Source of the DNA: Ornithodoros turicata
Taxonomy: Eukaryota; Arthropoda; Arachnida; Ixodida; Argasidae
Length of the DNA: 64,000 nucleotides
Direction of reading: 5' to 3'
Assembly (NCBI RefSeq): GCF_037126465.1
Contig: NC_088202.1
Coordinates: 29,682,213 to 29,746,212 of the forward strand
Below, piece by piece: positions 31,636-40,348 of this stretch. Position 1 is the first letter of the stretch, and each line of letters opens with the position of its first letter. Made by a program: the position numbers and the translations under genes. The notes below the pieces were generated by a model, which had not been told where the DNA came from, searched no databases, and saw only the letters and a list, made by a program, of their open reading frames with translations.

Positions 31636-31870
31636 CGTCGTTTACAATCGCCCTGCCTCGTGTCTGAATGAGAGAGTGAGTGAGAAAGATGTAAGAGAGA
31701 ATGGGAATAGCGTGGTTGGTTGTCCGTCCCCCCCCGTACTTGAGGCACTCAATGGCTCAAGGGAAACGGCGTGCTGGTGTGGTGTAGCGGTTAGCATATC
31801 TGACCGGAAATCAGAAGACCCAGGTTCGATTCCTGGCGTCAGCACCTCTTTTCCCTGAGTTGTTTCCATT
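31487..31870 (+). mobile_element. Hairpin-plus-tRNA insertion in LINE 1
   Basis: 384 bp bounded by the 13-bp CGTCAGTACACTT duplication. It is composed of the perfect palindrome, about 135 bases of unrelated sequence including a GAGAGAGTGAGTGAG stretch and a C-run, then a tRNA-like sequence followed by CTCTTTTCCC, a potential Pol III terminator. The tRNA is at the 3' end, not the 5' head expected of a SINE. I cannot match it to a known class. Confidence 0.85.
31771..31845 (+). tRNA. tRNA-like sequence, cloverleaf, predicted anticodon GGA
   Basis: 75 nt. GTGCTGG pairs with TCAGCAC (one G-T). Box A-like TGGTGTAGCGGTTAGC; anticodon stem TCTGA/TCAGA closing the loop CCGGAAA (anticodon GGA, but C at the usual U33); T-arm CCAGGTTCGATTCCTGG with consensus box B. 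A T-run follows within 10 bases. It lacks the long variable arm expected of a serine tRNA, so it is probably a tRNA-derived element and not a translating tRNA. Confidence 0.6.
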
Positions 31871-31883
31871 CGTCAGTACACTT
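31871..31883. repeat. 13-bp target site duplication CGTCAGTACACTT (right)
   Basis: Partner of 31474-31486. Confidence 0.9.
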
Positions 31884-33891
31884 GTTTATGCTTCGGCACA
31901 GGGGTTCTAAGTATAAGTCAAACAGATGTGGGGACATGGGGCAGCCTTGACGTACTGAGTTCTGCAGTGCAATGGGTTCGCTCAGGATTTTATTGATGAC
32001 CAGACGAGTCTCAGCCATTGCGTAAGACAGGCGTATCCTGTTTATGAAGATAGGACCCATATTCACTGCTTCAAGGATGGAAAACAGAAAGAAATGATTC
32101 ACCCGATCGAACGCTTTGGACAGGTCGAACTGCATCATAGCTGCCTGGTCTCCTTCTAGTCTGCATCTGTCCAGTACTGTCCTTGCCACATGTATGTTGC
32201 TTTGAATACTAATCTTTGTATAGCACAGGTTTGATGTTCACCCACTAGTTTTGGCATTACTTTCTGCATCCTCGCTGCAATGACTTTGGCGAATATTTTG
32301 TAGTCGACGTTGGTGAGGGTTATCGGTCTGAAATCTGTCACTCTTGGAACGGATCCGTCAGGGATTTCTTTTGGGATGAGCACTGTACTTGAACGTTCCA
32401 TTGAGTACGGTAGAATGTTGTTAGTCTCAGTCTCACTAAATACCTTCACTAGCACTGCACTCAGCAAGTCAACATGTTTCTTGTAGAACTCAGCGCTGAT
32501 ACCATCGGGCCCGGGTGACCGATTGTTCTGCAGTGCTTTGATGGCTTGACGAACTTCATCCTTTGAAATCGGCGCCTCTAGTTCTTCCTTCTCTTGGTCA
32601 TCTAGTTGCGGCATCAACTCCCGAATTCGTTCCTGAGTCATCCCACCACCAGCTGGGCGTGCATTTCCCAACAAAGAGTTATAATAATTCCAGAAAGATT
32701 CTTCTATGTCCTTCTGCGTATCAATCTTCCGTCCACCGTCACTCATTTTAGTAATCTTGTTCCGAACGGAATGCCTTCTTTCTTTCTGGTGAAAATATTT
32801 GCTTGGCCGCTCATCCGGCAAGAATCCTTGTGACCTTGCTCTTATCATGGCGCCCTGGCACTTGCTTTCTTGGATAAGACTGAGCCCGAGCTTTGTATCC
32901 TGAATATCTTCAAAGAATTCTCCTGGCATCTCAGATTCCATCTTGATCAGACTGCACAATCTTTTCTTCAATGTGTTTTCTTCATTCTTTTTATATGACG
33001 TTATACTACATCTTTCAATGGCCGTTTCGCGCACTTTCTGTTTTGCAATTTCCCACTGTACACCATACGCTTGCTCCGAATGTTTCATCTGTACAATGAG
33101 CTGTCTTACAACGTAATTCATCTTGTAACAGTTCGTTGTTGAGCTTCCACTGTTGCCACCCACAGTTTCTTGTCTTATCTGCCACATCACCAAGCGTTGC
33201 AAGAACCATACAGTTACCACTAAAATGAACTGGTAATACACTGTACCTACTAACTCCGTTGCGTTTTTCCCCGACACATATATACGATCAAGTCGTGCTT
33301 CGCTGCCCCTTTGGTAGTGCGTGTACCTCATCGTTTCTTTCACACATTTTGCTATATCTACCAGGTTGCACAGGCTCACAATATTTCTCAGTACATCCAC
33401 ACTCCTATCATGCTGTGATCTTCCATGGCTTCTGTCTTTCGCGTTGAGAACACAAATGAAATCACCAAGCACGACTGTAGTACGATCTGTTTCTATGTAC
33501 TTTTGTAAAGAACAAAAGAATGTCTCTCTCTCTCTTTATCATCGTTTGGTGCGTAAATGCACATTAGTTGCCACACTTCGTCATCAAACGCAATATCCAG
33601 TAAAGCCATATGGCCATTGCTATCCGCAACGTAAACCACTGGTTCGTAATCCACTGACCTTCTAACCAACAATAAACAGCCTCCTGACCCTTCAACGGAG
33701 CGACTAACAACAGCTTCGTACTCTGACAGGAAAAATTTTTTCCAGTAGCTCTTTGGTCCCCTCATGAGTACTAATTTTGGTTTCGTGTAACGCCAACACT
33801 TCTATCACAGGACACGTATCTAGGTACCTTCTTAGCTGATACTGTTTCTTCCTCCCAGAAAGTCCCCGGACATTAAGTGTTGTAATTCTTA
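31884..33891 (-). pseudogene. LINE 1 ORF2, endonuclease and RT N-terminal part
   Basis: On the minus strand: endonuclease motifs TTLNVRGLSGRKKQY and LALHETK (about 33885-33790), GDFICVLNAKDRS (about 33470), then the linker, then RT boxes NNRSPGPDGISAEFYKK (about 32520), VTDFRPITLTNVDYKIFAK (about 32340), MMQFDLSKAFDRVNH (about 32140) and QGCPMSPHLFDLYLEPL (about 31940). The segments 33765-33493, 33472-32156 and 32189-31839 are in different frames, so there are at least two indels. Architecture and motifs are Tx1/L1-like. Confidence 0.85.
33882..33891. repeat. 10-bp target site duplication GTAATTCTTA (left)
   Basis: Repeated exactly at 34326-34335, bounding a 434-bp Penelope fragment. Confidence 0.85.
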
Positions 33892-34325
33892 GCAGGGGGT
33901 ATGGAAACTTGGTTGAGCATTTAAAAAGTTGCCAGGGTTGTGTTGCTAAATTTCATGAGACAAAAATTTTATATAAGAGTAATAAGGGCGGTGCTTTATT
34001 ATATCGTGAAGCTTTAAGTACAAAAAATGCGGGGTCCAGGTGTGTGAGTGTGCCTTCAGTGCTGATAACTGCTCCAGTCGAGAAGTTTTTGGAAGATGCA
34101 AACAGGAGGGACGCAAGATAAGTCCTGTGCTTTTGATAAAGATAAAGTCACTATATAGGCATGCTGAGGGTGTGATTGGGAACCTTGCTGAAGAAGGCGT
34201 TGTTGGTTAGGTTAGAGGATATAAACCAGGTTTGATAATAATAAATCCTTGTTTGTCAGTCTGTGCCTGTGTGTTGTGTCGTCTTTTGACTTGTTCCCCG
34301 GCACGGGGGTTTTATCGCTTTTAAA
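33892..34325 (+). mobile_element. 5'-truncated Penelope-like fragment (PLE 3)
   Basis: The plus-strand frame 33909-34121 reads FHETKILYKSNKGGALLYRE, then AGSRCVSVPSVLI, a C-terminal GIY-YIG-domain pattern of Penelope-like elements (H..C spacing, REA, CVSVPS). A 3' UTR with TAATAATAAATCC and CTGTGTGTTGTGTCG follows. The 10-bp TSD lies at 33882-33891 and 34326-34335. It sits between ORF1 and ORF2 of LINE 1, close to the start of the endonuclease. Family assignment is moderate. Confidence 0.65.
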
Positions 34326-34335
34326 GTAATTCTTA

Positions 34336-35207
34336 ATTGCCTTCCCTTCATTGCACTGAGGAATTGGTTACATCTCCCATATTTGCAGGGCGGTTTTTAT
34401 CTTACCTCTAAATATTTGTGAAGGTCAGGCGTCCTTTTGCAATACATAGTCCAATTCAAATATCAGTAAAGTCCATGTTGTCTAGCATTGACTGCCCCAC
34501 CTCCAGGGGCCCTGGACCACAAACGGTCTTGCTTTCCGGTTTCATTCTCTTTACTTTGCTAACAGGGACACTCTCACAATTTTTTTTTTTTTTGTATCCG
34601 TAGTATCACGCTGTTGCTGTCCACTTTCTGCACATCCTTCAGATACATTGAATCTAGACTTTCGTCGTTTCGTTGTTTCCTCACTGGCGTCTTTTTCCGG
34701 TTCTTGATTACTCCCTGCTGTCACATCTCCCGTAGTTTCTTCATTCACGTCGTCTACAGGTGCCATGACTTCTGCATCCTTCTTTTCTGTTGGTTTCCGG
34801 GCTATCTGCTATGTCCTCGATAAAATACTCCGTCGTTCCATGTCTGGAGCTCCGTAGCTTCGAAGCATAGGTGCTGACACATTCGTCTTCCACGTGCCCA
34901 AAAGTACGACAGGCTTTGGACCAGGGCGTTTGACATTGCTTCCTTATATGGACAACCTTCTTACACTTGAGACAAAGCGGCGGTCTTCCAGATACGATGA
35001 CATCTTGGCGAGCCAGCAGTTTTTCCTTCTGAACAGTTGTATGAAGTGTTATTGCCCATACATGGTTCAACTGATACGCCCCGAACCCGGCGACTTCTTC
35101 TTTAGAAACAATATCTTTCAGTGCGTTGCCGAAGTGGTCCACGTTGTAAGGTCTTCCCGTCGGGTCAGCGTGCAGCAAAAGCGTGTTAAGTGACACGCTG
35201 CCTGGAG
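34336..35207 (-). pseudogene. LINE 1 ORF1 with CCHC zinc knuckles
   Basis: The main open part (35196-34741) contains CLKCKKVVHIRKQC and a second C-rich knuckle CRTFGHVEDEC, typical nucleic-acid-binding motifs of Tx1/L1-type ORF1. A C-terminal Lys/Glu-rich tail lies in another frame (34766-34551). The N-terminal part is at 44350-44485, beyond the gypsy insertion, and the frame continues across once the LTR element is removed. Frameshifted, so not functional. Confidence 0.75.
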
Positions 35208-35212
35208 GTATC
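35208..35212. repeat. 5-bp target site duplication GTATC (gypsy, left)
   Basis: Matches 44345-44349. Three extra bases (TAT) separate this copy from the LTR end at 35216. LINE ORF1 reads through GTATC when the gypsy is removed, supporting the assignment. Confidence 0.65.
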
Positions 35213-35215
35213 TAT

Positions 35216-35449
35216 TGAGTTTGGGAGATTGAGACTCCGTTGATCACGATGAACTCGAACTTTATTACTTTCTGGACTACATATGTCTGTTCTGCAGAAG
35301 GGATACGCCCGACTGGCGCATCAGAGTGAACGCATCGCGTGATCCCCGAAACCAGAGAACACACGCTTCCCCGCGATACGTGATGTTCTCGCGCCAAAGC
35401 GGTGCCGTCACACCTTTCTGAATCATACACCACGCAACAGTACACAACA
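35216..35449 (-). repeat. Gypsy 3' LTR (234 bp)
   Basis: On the minus strand starts TGTTGTGTACTGTTGCGTGG and ends in CCCAAACTCA, i.e. TG...CA termini. Partner of 44109-44344. Confidence 0.9.
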
Positions 35450-35462
35450 CCCCTTCCCTCTA
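35450..35462 (-). promoter_or_regulatory. Polypurine tract
   Basis: Minus strand AGAGGGAAGGGG directly upstream of the 3' LTR, the expected plus-strand priming site of an LTR retrotransposon. Confidence 0.85.
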
Positions 35463-35747
35463 GCTGACAAAATCGTCCAAATATCGCAGACGTATTCTGC
35501 GTGGTCGTGTAGAGATAGGACCACTAAGTTGCGGTGAAGACGCACTGGCTTCTGGAACAGCTGGGGAACTAGCTATATAGTGCTTGATCCATTGGAATAG
35601 ATGTAGGTGTTACAAGCCCTTGTGGGACACAGTCGCCTGTAGAAACATCAGTCGGGTTCTCAACTAACTCTAGCAGTCCGTTGCTTGGTGTGGCGGGACC
35701 TCTCATTTGGTTTAGATGGCGTCGCACAACCCTGCCATCCTGAGTTA
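35463..35747 (-). pseudogene. Gypsy integrase C-terminal fragment, separated by PLE 2
   Basis: After the PLE 2 insertion the pol frame resumes with ITQDGRVVRRHLNQMRG, the GPY/F-like C-terminal region of gypsy integrases, continuing what precedes 40289. It ends shortly before the polypurine tract. Confidence 0.75.
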
Positions 35748-35754
35748 TAACTCT
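35748..35754. repeat. 7-bp target site duplication TAACTCT (left, PLE 2)
   Basis: Matches 40282-40288 exactly. Gypsy coding sequence is continuous across it when the insertion is removed. Confidence 0.8.
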
Positions 35755-35787
35755 AGATGGGTAGAAATCCAGCGAACCGGTAGAATG
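35755..35787 (-). repeat. PLE 2 terminal direct repeat, 3' copy
   Basis: AGATGGGTAGAAATCCAGCG... on the plus strand, differing from 40249-40281 at one position (CCGG versus CTGG). Confidence 0.85.
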
Positions 35788-36286
35788 TAGGAAGGAGTTG
35801 CCTCAGGACAGAAGCCGCCGATATTTCGAACAGAGACTGTTCTTCTTCTGGGCACCGTCCTCATCATTGGCATGGTATTTAAAGGGTTAGGTGTGACGTG
35901 TTTAAAGGTTCATGCGAATTGTGGGTCAACAGCCCGGAGGGAAGAAAGGTTCCGTACGGGGTTTTACGGCCGGAGTGAATGGCTGCTTTGTTAGAGTGTG
36001 GAGGGGATTATGTGAACGTAGTGATCTAGGCTACAGACCGGTTACAGAAAAATGGAAGGTTCACGAACACGTGGACGAAACGGGACAACAGGCAAGAATT
36101 GGCAAGCATAGCGAAAGATAAGGAGGTTAGTGATTACGTGGGGAAAATTCCAGAACCAACAACGGTTTTTTTATTATTATTATTATTATTGTAATGCAAA
36201 GTTGTGGCATGCAATAAAGAAAGTAGAAAGCAGTGGCCATGCAGAACATAACAGATGATAATGGAGGTAGAAGGGAAAAGCATATT
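35788..36286 (-). other. PLE 2 3' untranslated region
   Basis: No gene. On the minus strand there is a (TAA)n-like run mirrored at 36170-36190 (ATTATTATTATT on plus) and, near the end, an ATGATGAGG segment followed by the small hairpin GAACAGTCTCTGTTC and then GAAATATC (35850-35810). That arrangement loosely recalls a hammerhead ribozyme core; see findings. Confidence 0.5.
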
Positions 36287-36627
36287 TTATTTGTGAAGTG
36301 TTTCTAGGGTGCCTTGTGATTTGTTGATACCGGACGGGTGAAGAGCGTTGAACTTGTATATGAGATAAGACTTCCTATCACGTCTGTCACGTGTGGATTT
36401 AAACCCGGTTTCTAGAATATATAGTTTAATGTTGTCAAAATTGTGACCAGGAACGTTAAAGTGTTCGGCGACTGCTTTGGGGAGTTTGTTGGACGTGTCG
36501 GTTCTGTGTCCGGTAAGGCGGTTGTTCATTTGTTGGCCGGTTTCACCAATGTATTGCATAGAGCAATCGCCGCATTCAATGCAGTATATGACATTGGAGC
36601 TTGTGCATGTGAATGCGTGGTTAACGG
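36287..36627 (-). pseudogene. PLE 2 GIY-YIG endonuclease domain, cut off by a SINE
   Basis: The minus frame reads NHAFTCTSSNVIYCIECGDC, then MQYIGETGQQMNNRLTGHRT, GHNFDNIKLYILETGFKSTR and RKSYLIYKFNALHPSGIN. These are the GIY-YIG core (IYCI..YIGETG), the arginine of NRLTGHR and the later E...I.KFN motifs. It would nick the target DNA during insertion. Separated from the RT by the SINE at 36628-36950. Confidence 0.85.
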
Positions 36628-36950
36628 GGTGGGTCCGGTGGCGCAGCGGTAACGCGTGCGCTTGGAGACTGGGAGGTCCGCGGTTCGAATCCGCGGGCCG
36701 GCTGTGCCGTCTGGGGTTTTTCCTGGGTTTCCCTCAGATGTGTAATAGGCGTATGCCGGCACAGTTCCCCTGAAGTCGGCCCATGGACGCAGCTATCCTC
36801 CCCCCTAGCTGATTCCGCTCGGTCTTCCACTTCACCCTTTCCTCTCCTCCTCTCCACCACCTTTCCCTTCCCGAGAAACATGCCGCCTAATCAGGCAGGC
36901 AGACCTCTCGGGTTCCTCCCAACGACACTCCTCCTCCTCCTCGTGTAATT
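36628..36950 (+). mobile_element. tRNA-derived SINE (possibly Ruka-like) inside PLE 2
   Basis: The plus-strand tRNA head (about 36632-36702) has box A GTGGCGCAGCGGTAACGC and box B GGTTCGAATCC. The body begins TGTGCCGTCTGGGGTTTTTC and contains CCTGGGTTTCCCTCAGATGT and GGCGTATGCCGGCACAGTTC, ending in a (CTC)n-type tail near 36940. It resembles tRNA-derived SINEs described from Rhipicephalus ticks (Ruka), which I name from memory. The TSD is not clear. Confidence 0.75.
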
Positions 36951-39279
36951 GCTTGCAGTGCTTTTGATGGAGTTAGCGTGTTGAACGTGCTTGCATGTTT
37001 TGCAGCGCGGGAGGTTGCAGGGTCGTGTTCCCGTGTACGGGGTGCTTGTTTTGCTGATTTTGGCATTGACCAAGGAGTCCGCCAGGTTTTTTGCGCGTCG
37101 GTATGTCACCTGTATGGGATTTGTGAATATATTGCTAAGTCGGTCACTGCTTTGAAGGAGGGGCTCGTGCTTCTGTAAAATGGCTTTGATGTTTGGAAGT
37201 GCGTTGGAATATCTTGTGATGAAGCTTATTTGGCACGCGTCAGGATTTTTTCGGTTTTCCAGAACCTCGTCTCGATCGAGTGTGAGTGCCTTGCGACGGA
37301 ATTCGGTTAGGAGGGAGTCTGTATAGTCCCTTTTGGCAAGTGTACTGCAGAGTTCGTCAAGCTTCTCAGCGTAATCTGTGTCGTTTGAACAAACTGCGTA
37401 GTCTTACACTCTGCCCATTAGGAATTCCAACCTTACAGTGACGCGGGTGGTGACTCTTGAAGTGAAGGTATTGTTGTTTGTCAGTTGGCTTTTTGTACAG
37501 GGTTGTGATGAGGTTGCCGTTGTCTAGTGATACTGTGGTGTCGAGGAAGTTAATTAAGTGAGTTGACTGTTGTGATGTGAACTTTATGTTGCTATGTGCG
37601 GTGTTCAGTAGATCTATGAACTTTTGAAATTCATGTTCCCCGTGTTCCCATATTATCAGTATATCATCGATGTATCGAAGGTACACAGTGGGTTTCAATG
37701 AGAGGGCGCTGAGAACTTTGTTTTCTAAGAACCCCATTAGGATATTTGCGTATGTGGGTGCAACAGGTGTGCCCATACTTGTACCGTGTACTTGTAGGTA
37801 GTGTTCAAAATTGAACTCGAAGTAGTTCAGTTTAAGGACCAAGTTTATTAGAGCGAGTATGGTTTCCGTGTCTTTTCTGGTGTTTGTTATAGAAAGGGTA
37901 TTGCAGAGGGCTGTGATTCCGTCGTTGTGTGGGATGTTAGTATACAGTGATGTCACATCCAGCGTGGCTAGTATTGTGTCCCTACCAAATGTACGAGTGT
38001 TGTTTATATCTCTGGTTATTCTGAGGAGGTGGGGTGTGTCTTGTACATGCGATGGCAGTGTTGTCGGAATATGGTTTAAATAGTGGTCCAGGAATTTCGA
38101 GAGTCTTTCTGTTGGTGTGTTGTTATTAGATACAATTGGCCTGCCGGGGATGTCAGCCGTGTAGAGCTCGTTGGCGTGTACCTTGTGGATTTTGGGCAGT
38201 AAATAGAAACGACCTGCGCCTGTGTTTGATGGGGTGAGATATCTGAGGTCATCACGTGTGATGAGCTTTCGTTCGTGGAGGTCCTGTATGGTATGGGTTA
38301 TTAGCGCCGTGTACTCCTTTGTTGGGTCATGGTCCAGTTTGAGGTAGTGTTGCGTATTGTTGAGTTGCCTATGAGCTTCAGAAATATATTTATCTGTGGG
38401 CCAGATGACGATACTCCCACCCTTATCTGCGGGCTTGATAATGATATCATCTCTGTCAGCTAGCGCTTTGATGATGTCACGCTGTGTTTTAGTGAGGTTG
38501 TGACCACGCGAGCTTTGGGAAATACCGCGAAGGATGTCGTTGCTTACTTGTTTAAAGTACAGGTCTAATGCGGGTTCTCGGCCGTGATTTGGTGTCCAGG
38601 TTGATGGTAGTCGGAAGTCGTTGTTGTTTTCTTGTGTTGAATGAGCGAAGAATTCTCTAAGGCGTAGCCGTCTCGCAAAGTCTGATATGTCTTTGTGGAT
38701 TTCGTATTCGTTAACAGAATTGAGTGTAGGGCAGAATGTTAACCCCCTAGAGAGGACTTGTAGTTCCTTGCTGGTTAGTGAGCGTGATATATCTATTACG
38801 GTGCTTGCGTCAGCGTTTTCTCGGGGTGACTCAGCGATGTTGCGGGGAGTTGTGGTTGTGGTGCTGGAAATTATTTGTTCGGCTGCTGCGTGTGTCGTGT
38901 TAGTGGGTCCGGTATCCGTGTCGTTGTTGGAATTAGGTTTTCCGAGTTTTGAGTGTTCCTTGTTAGCTAGCTCGTGGTTGAGTTGTTGAATGTGTAGTTC
39001 GAGAGTGTTTGCCTCCGCGTCGGTGAGACTGATATTATTCATATGGGCCTGGATCGTAGCAAGTTGCGCGTGGCACTGTTTCTTTAATATTTCTAGAAAC
39101 GTACGGGCTGTGTTGTTAAGGGCTGATGCCCACTCTAGCTCTAGTTCAGGTGTCAGTTTTCCTAATGCAGGAACTGTTTTAGGGGTGAGGCCTTTAGGTA
39201 CTGTGTTGTGAGCCAGGTGGTGGGTGTAGATCCGTAGATGATGTAGGTATCGGCTACGTTTCTCCATGAGTTTTCGCAT
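36951..39279 (-). CDS. PLE 2 ORF2: Penelope-type reverse transcriptase and linker
   Basis: The RT ORF is open from 39279 to 37366 (637 aa). The N-terminal part is a helical region rich in Gln/Asn. RT boxes: IIKPADKGGSIVIWPTDKYI, GRFYLLPKIHKV (PKIHK), GRPIVSNNNTPTERLSKFLD, LATLDVTSLYTNIPHNDGI (motif A), VHGTSMGTPVAPTYANILMG (B), LRYIDDILIIW (catalytic, about 37670), NFLDTTVSL. The frame then shifts near 37366, and the CKTCKHVQHA linker appears at 37109-36951 before the SINE. This is a canonical GIY-YIG-associated Penelope RT. The downstream shift may be a mutation. Confidence 0.85.
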
Positions 39280-39324
39280 TCATAGAAAGTTCGTTGACTG
39301 CATGGTGGGCTGGTGATTAGATAG

Positions 39325-40227
39325 TCAACGGTGTTTTCTGCGTGATGTGCGCGTGCGTCGTGTCTGTGGGGTCGGTGGCTGTGGGGTCAGTGGCTGTGGA
39401 GACTCGCTGTGTTCCTCGATGTCATCTGTCTGTGTTTGCGTGCTTGTGGTTTTCCGTGTCACAGTTTGCGCGAACTTTGTGTGTGTGCGGGTTGTGTTCG
39501 GAGTGTTGTCGTTTGCCGCGTGTGTATGCGTGGGTGCAGTGGTCGTTGTGGTCCCCTTTGATGCCATCGTGTGTTCTGGCGTGTTTGCGGTGCTGGCACT
39601 TAAAGTGTAAGCTGGTTGAGGATGTTGTGTTTGAGCGTTTGTCAGTGCAGGACGGCATCTATGGACCATCAGGTGTTTGATGTTGTGTGCCATAGCTCGT
39701 ACGCCTGCGTGGTTTGGGTGGATGCCGTCCCGAGCGAGATGTGCTTCAGCGTGGTATTCGAAAGGTGCGTGTGTGATAACCATAACGTTGGTGTGTACCT
39801 GACGCATGTGGATGAGGTGGTTGTTGACAGCGTGCGCCTTCCTGTCGAACTCGTGTAGCCATGTGTCCTGGTATATGTATGCTCGGTGTTTGTTCTGTCT
39901 TCGGGGAAGTATCGTTGTCAGTACTATTTCAGCGCCTGGTCTGTTGTTTGTGATGAAGGAAACTAGTGCTTCGAATTCCTGGATGACATGTTGTGCTGTC
40001 GACCGTGCGATGTCGTTGGTCCCTACGTGGAGTATGAAGTGCGTGATGTTCGGTGGGGCGGCGGTCACATGTGTCATGATGTCTCGTATTCTTGCGCCGC
40101 TTGAAAAGTGTATGTGAGGTCCATGTTCTCCGTGTGGGATGTGTTCGTGGATGTACTTGTAACAGCTATCCCCTAGGAGTGCGACATGTGAGAAAGAGAG
40201 GACGGGTTGCTTACCTCCTGAGGCCAT
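39325..40227 (-). CDS. PLE 2 ORF1: SGNH/GDSL-type hydrolase, 300 aa
   Basis: The best start is the Met of MASGGKQPVLSFSH (40227); the open frame upstream runs through the TSD into gypsy DNA and is not part of the gene. SGNH blocks: block I VALLGDSCYKY, block III-like LHVGTNDIAR, block V ARDGIHPNHAG (Asp-x-x-His dyad). The catalytic Ser, Asn, Asp and His are all present. The C-terminal ~90 residues are Thr/Gln/His-rich and end in an Arg/Lys tail. It ends 45 bases before the RT ORF on the same strand. SGNH esterases occur in ORF1 of some CR1/L2 LINEs and in rotifer telomeric Athena/Terminon elements; a role in RNP-membrane or particle biology is only speculation. Confidence 0.8.
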   Translation of the reverse strand: MASGGKQPVLSFSHVALLGDSCYKYIHEHIPHGEHGPHIHFSSGARIRDIMTHVTAAPPNITHFILHVGTNDIARSTAQHVIQEFEALVSFITNNRPGAEIVLTTILPRRQNKHRAYIYQDTWLHEFDRKAHAVNNHLIHMRQVHTNVMVITHAPFEYHAEAHLARDGIHPNHAGVRAMAHNIKHLMVHRCRPALTNAQTQHPQPAYTLSASTANTPEHTMASKGTTTTTAPTHTHAANDNTPNTTRTHTKFAQTVTRKTTSTQTQTDDIEEHSESPQPLTPQPPTPQTRRTRTSRRKHR

Positions 40228-40248
40228 CGGATCGTCAGTAGCGAACGT

Positions 40249-40281
40249 AGATGGGTAGAAATCCAGCGAACTGGTAGAATG
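40249..40281 (-). repeat. PLE 2 terminal direct repeat, 5' copy
   Basis: Partner of 35755-35787; lies immediately inside the TAACTCT duplication. Confidence 0.85.
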
Positions 40282-40288
40282 TAACTCT
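40282..40288. repeat. 7-bp target site duplication TAACTCT (right, PLE 2)
   Basis: Partner of 35748-35754. Confidence 0.8.
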
Positions 40289-40348
40289 GTACGACACAGG
40301 TCCAGTAGGCTTCTCAATTGTTGCAGGGATCCGTGGCTGCCCATGGCC

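Larger units (their letters stand above)
35755..40281 (-). mobile_element. Penelope-like element with SGNH-hydrolase ORF1 (PLE 2)
   Basis: 4527 bp on the minus strand. ORF1 (SGNH/GDSL hydrolase) is followed closely by ORF2 (RT, linker, GIY-YIG). A tRNA-derived SINE is inserted between linker and GIY-YIG. The ends carry 33-bp direct repeats (35755-35787; 40249-40281), and the TSD is TAACTCT. The RT and SGNH frames are intact, so the element was recently coding-competent apart from the SINE. Confidence 0.85.

Noticed and set aside
31839..31869. LINE ORF2 coding frame ending near 31839
   Set aside because: The frame crosses the tRNA-like insertion; the true ORF2 is interrupted at the TSD (31871-31883), so the last residues are an artefact of insertion sequence.
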